Source: Methylobacterium goesingense
GTDB taxonomy: Bacteria; Pseudomonadota; Alphaproteobacteria; Rhizobiales; Beijerinckiaceae
Assembly: GCF_022179225.1 (NCBI RefSeq)
Contig: NZ_BPQL01000080.1
Coordinates: forward strand, 1 to 64,000
Direction: 5' to 3'
DNA: 64,000 bases
Made by a program: the position numbers and the translations under genes. A model generated the notes under the pieces. That model saw only the letters and a list, made by a program, of their open reading frames with translations, was not told the origin of the DNA and did no database searches. Positions 63,413 through 64,000 of the stretch are shown here, piece by piece (position 1 is the stretch's first letter; each line of letters starts with the position of its first letter).

Positions 63413-64000
63413 ATGACACCGCGAAACGTTGCGCCGCGTCCCGGAAGCCCGGGGGCGGAAAGGGGCCGGATGCCCGCACAGGGCGAGGCCAAGCCCCCGC
63501 AGGCCGAGAGGAAGCCACCGCCTCCGGTGACGCCGGCCTATCTGGAGCGCGCCGCGCTGCTCTATCTCGAGCGCTACAGCGCCTCCGTGGCGATGCTGCG
63601 GCAGACCCTGAAGCGACGCGTCGACAAGCGCTGCCGCCTGCGCGGCGAGGAGGCGGCCGCCTACGCGGAGGCGATCGAGGCCACGGTGGCCCGTGCGGTC
63701 AGCGCCGGCCTCGTGGACGATGCCCGCTTCACCGCGGGGCGCCTCGCCGCCCTGCGCCGGCGCGGCGCCTCCGCCCGCGCCGTCTCGGCCAAGCTCGCCG
63801 CCAAGGGGGTGGCTCGCGAGGAGGTGGCGGCCGCCATGGAGAACGAACGCGCGGCCGCGGACGAAGGCGCCGATCTCGAAGAGGCGGCGGCCCGTGCCTA
63901 TGCCAAGCGGCGCCGCCTCGGCCCCTGGCGACGTCCGGGCACGCGGGAGGCCCACCGCGACCGGGATCTGGCCGCAATGGCGCGCGCCGGCTTCGGCTAC
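63413..64000 (+). CDS. recX: RecX-family regulatory protein (partial)
   Basis: RecX inhibits RecA filament growth. The frame runs off the right edge after about 196 codons. After a Pro/Lys-rich start, TPAYLERAALLYLERYSASV and MLRQTLKRRVDKRCRL are the first RecX repeat, and VSAGLVDDARFTAGRLAALR the second; KLAAKGVAREEVAAAM is the third. These match RecX of alphaproteobacteria. ATG 63413 gives the longest product; ATG 63470, with AAGGGG just before it, may be the true start. Confidence 0.85.
   Translation, partial: MTPRNVAPRPGSPGAERGRMPAQGEAKPPQAERKPPPPVTPAYLERAALLYLERYSASVAMLRQTLKRRVDKRCRLRGEEAAAYAEAIEATVARAVSAGLVDDARFTAGRLAALRRRGASARAVSAKLAAKGVAREEVAAAMENERAAADEGADLEEAAARAYAKRRRLGPWRRPGTREAHRDRDLAAMARAGFGY

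Noticed and set aside
63395-63443. EcfG-like AGAAC-N16-CGTT near the recX start
   Set aside because: The -35 element has a mismatch at a conserved G and the -10 falls inside the likely coding sequence.

Overview
The window is GC-rich DNA of an alphaproteobacterium, most likely a Methylobacterium/Methylorubrum-type member of the Hyphomicrobiales. This is inferred from the FlbT-type flagellar regulation, the yebC-ruv-tol neighbourhood, and a Calvin-type cluster (CbbR, FBPase, phosphoribulokinase, Rpe, CbbY) that carries no RuBisCO genes, an arrangement known from pink methylotrophs. The high GC content leaves very long shadow frames open opposite or beside real genes, so starts were chosen from ribosome binding sites, leader peptides and family alignments.

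Layout. 1-1300: end of an unrecognised gene, then flbT and a FlaG-like gene. 1495-4124: molybdate transporter modABC. 4186-12300: small orphan, prmA, aminopeptidase P, a DsbD/ScsB-like reductase with a periplasmic redoxin, an MFS exporter and an orphan gene. 12325-26311: a dispersed yebC-ruvC-ruvA-ruvB-ybgC-tolQRAB series on the minus strand, interrupted by a chemoreceptor with a small secreted partner, a YceI protein, a membrane protein, bacterioferritin plus its ferredoxin, a Uma2 gene broken by an in-frame amber codon, and a decayed metallophosphoesterase. 26784-32619: cbbF-cbbP-rpe-cbbY, divergent from cbbR, which is translationally coupled to a flavoprotein reductase. 32616-37412: XRE regulator, META-domain protein, cysK, a DUF2254 gene broken by a second in-frame amber codon, and three tandem small disordered proteins. 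37416-43922: alkA-ada alkylation repair, cytochrome P450 with a GGDEF-EAL protein, and a small Cys-rich secreted protein. 44148-48298: tRNA-Val(CAC) and an Fbp-type ferric iron ABC transporter. 48427-57373: priA, SpoIIAA-like protein, asparaginase, and the Trm112-like, LON-domain and CnoX genes, then a glutathionyl-hydroquinone reductase and an AlgX-like protein. 57472-64000: 2'-5' RNA ligase-like, PAP2 phosphatase, Tat-exported glucose-fructose-oxidoreductase-like protein with an OprB porin, a TAXI-type binding protein and the start of recX.

Themes. Iron is handled by bfr/bfd and by the Fbp transporter. Both promoter regions carry a similar imperfect Irr-type (ICE) palindrome with an identical CAA spacer, which would put storage and uptake under one regulator. 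Envelope maintenance (Tol, ScsB/redoxin, YceI, OprB) and DNA repair (ruvABC, priA, ada, alkA, recX) dominate the rest. An exact EcfG-type promoter match (GGAAC-N17-CGTT) precedes the exported oxidoreductase/porin pair and suggests general-stress control.

Decay and repeats are frequent. There are three broken genes (a metallophosphoesterase relic, Uma2 and DUF2254, the last two each stopped by a single TAG). Short tandem duplications lie in the TolB leader, the C-terminus of the iron permease, and the end of the LON-domain gene. No CRISPR array, insertion sequence, prophage or rRNA operon was seen.
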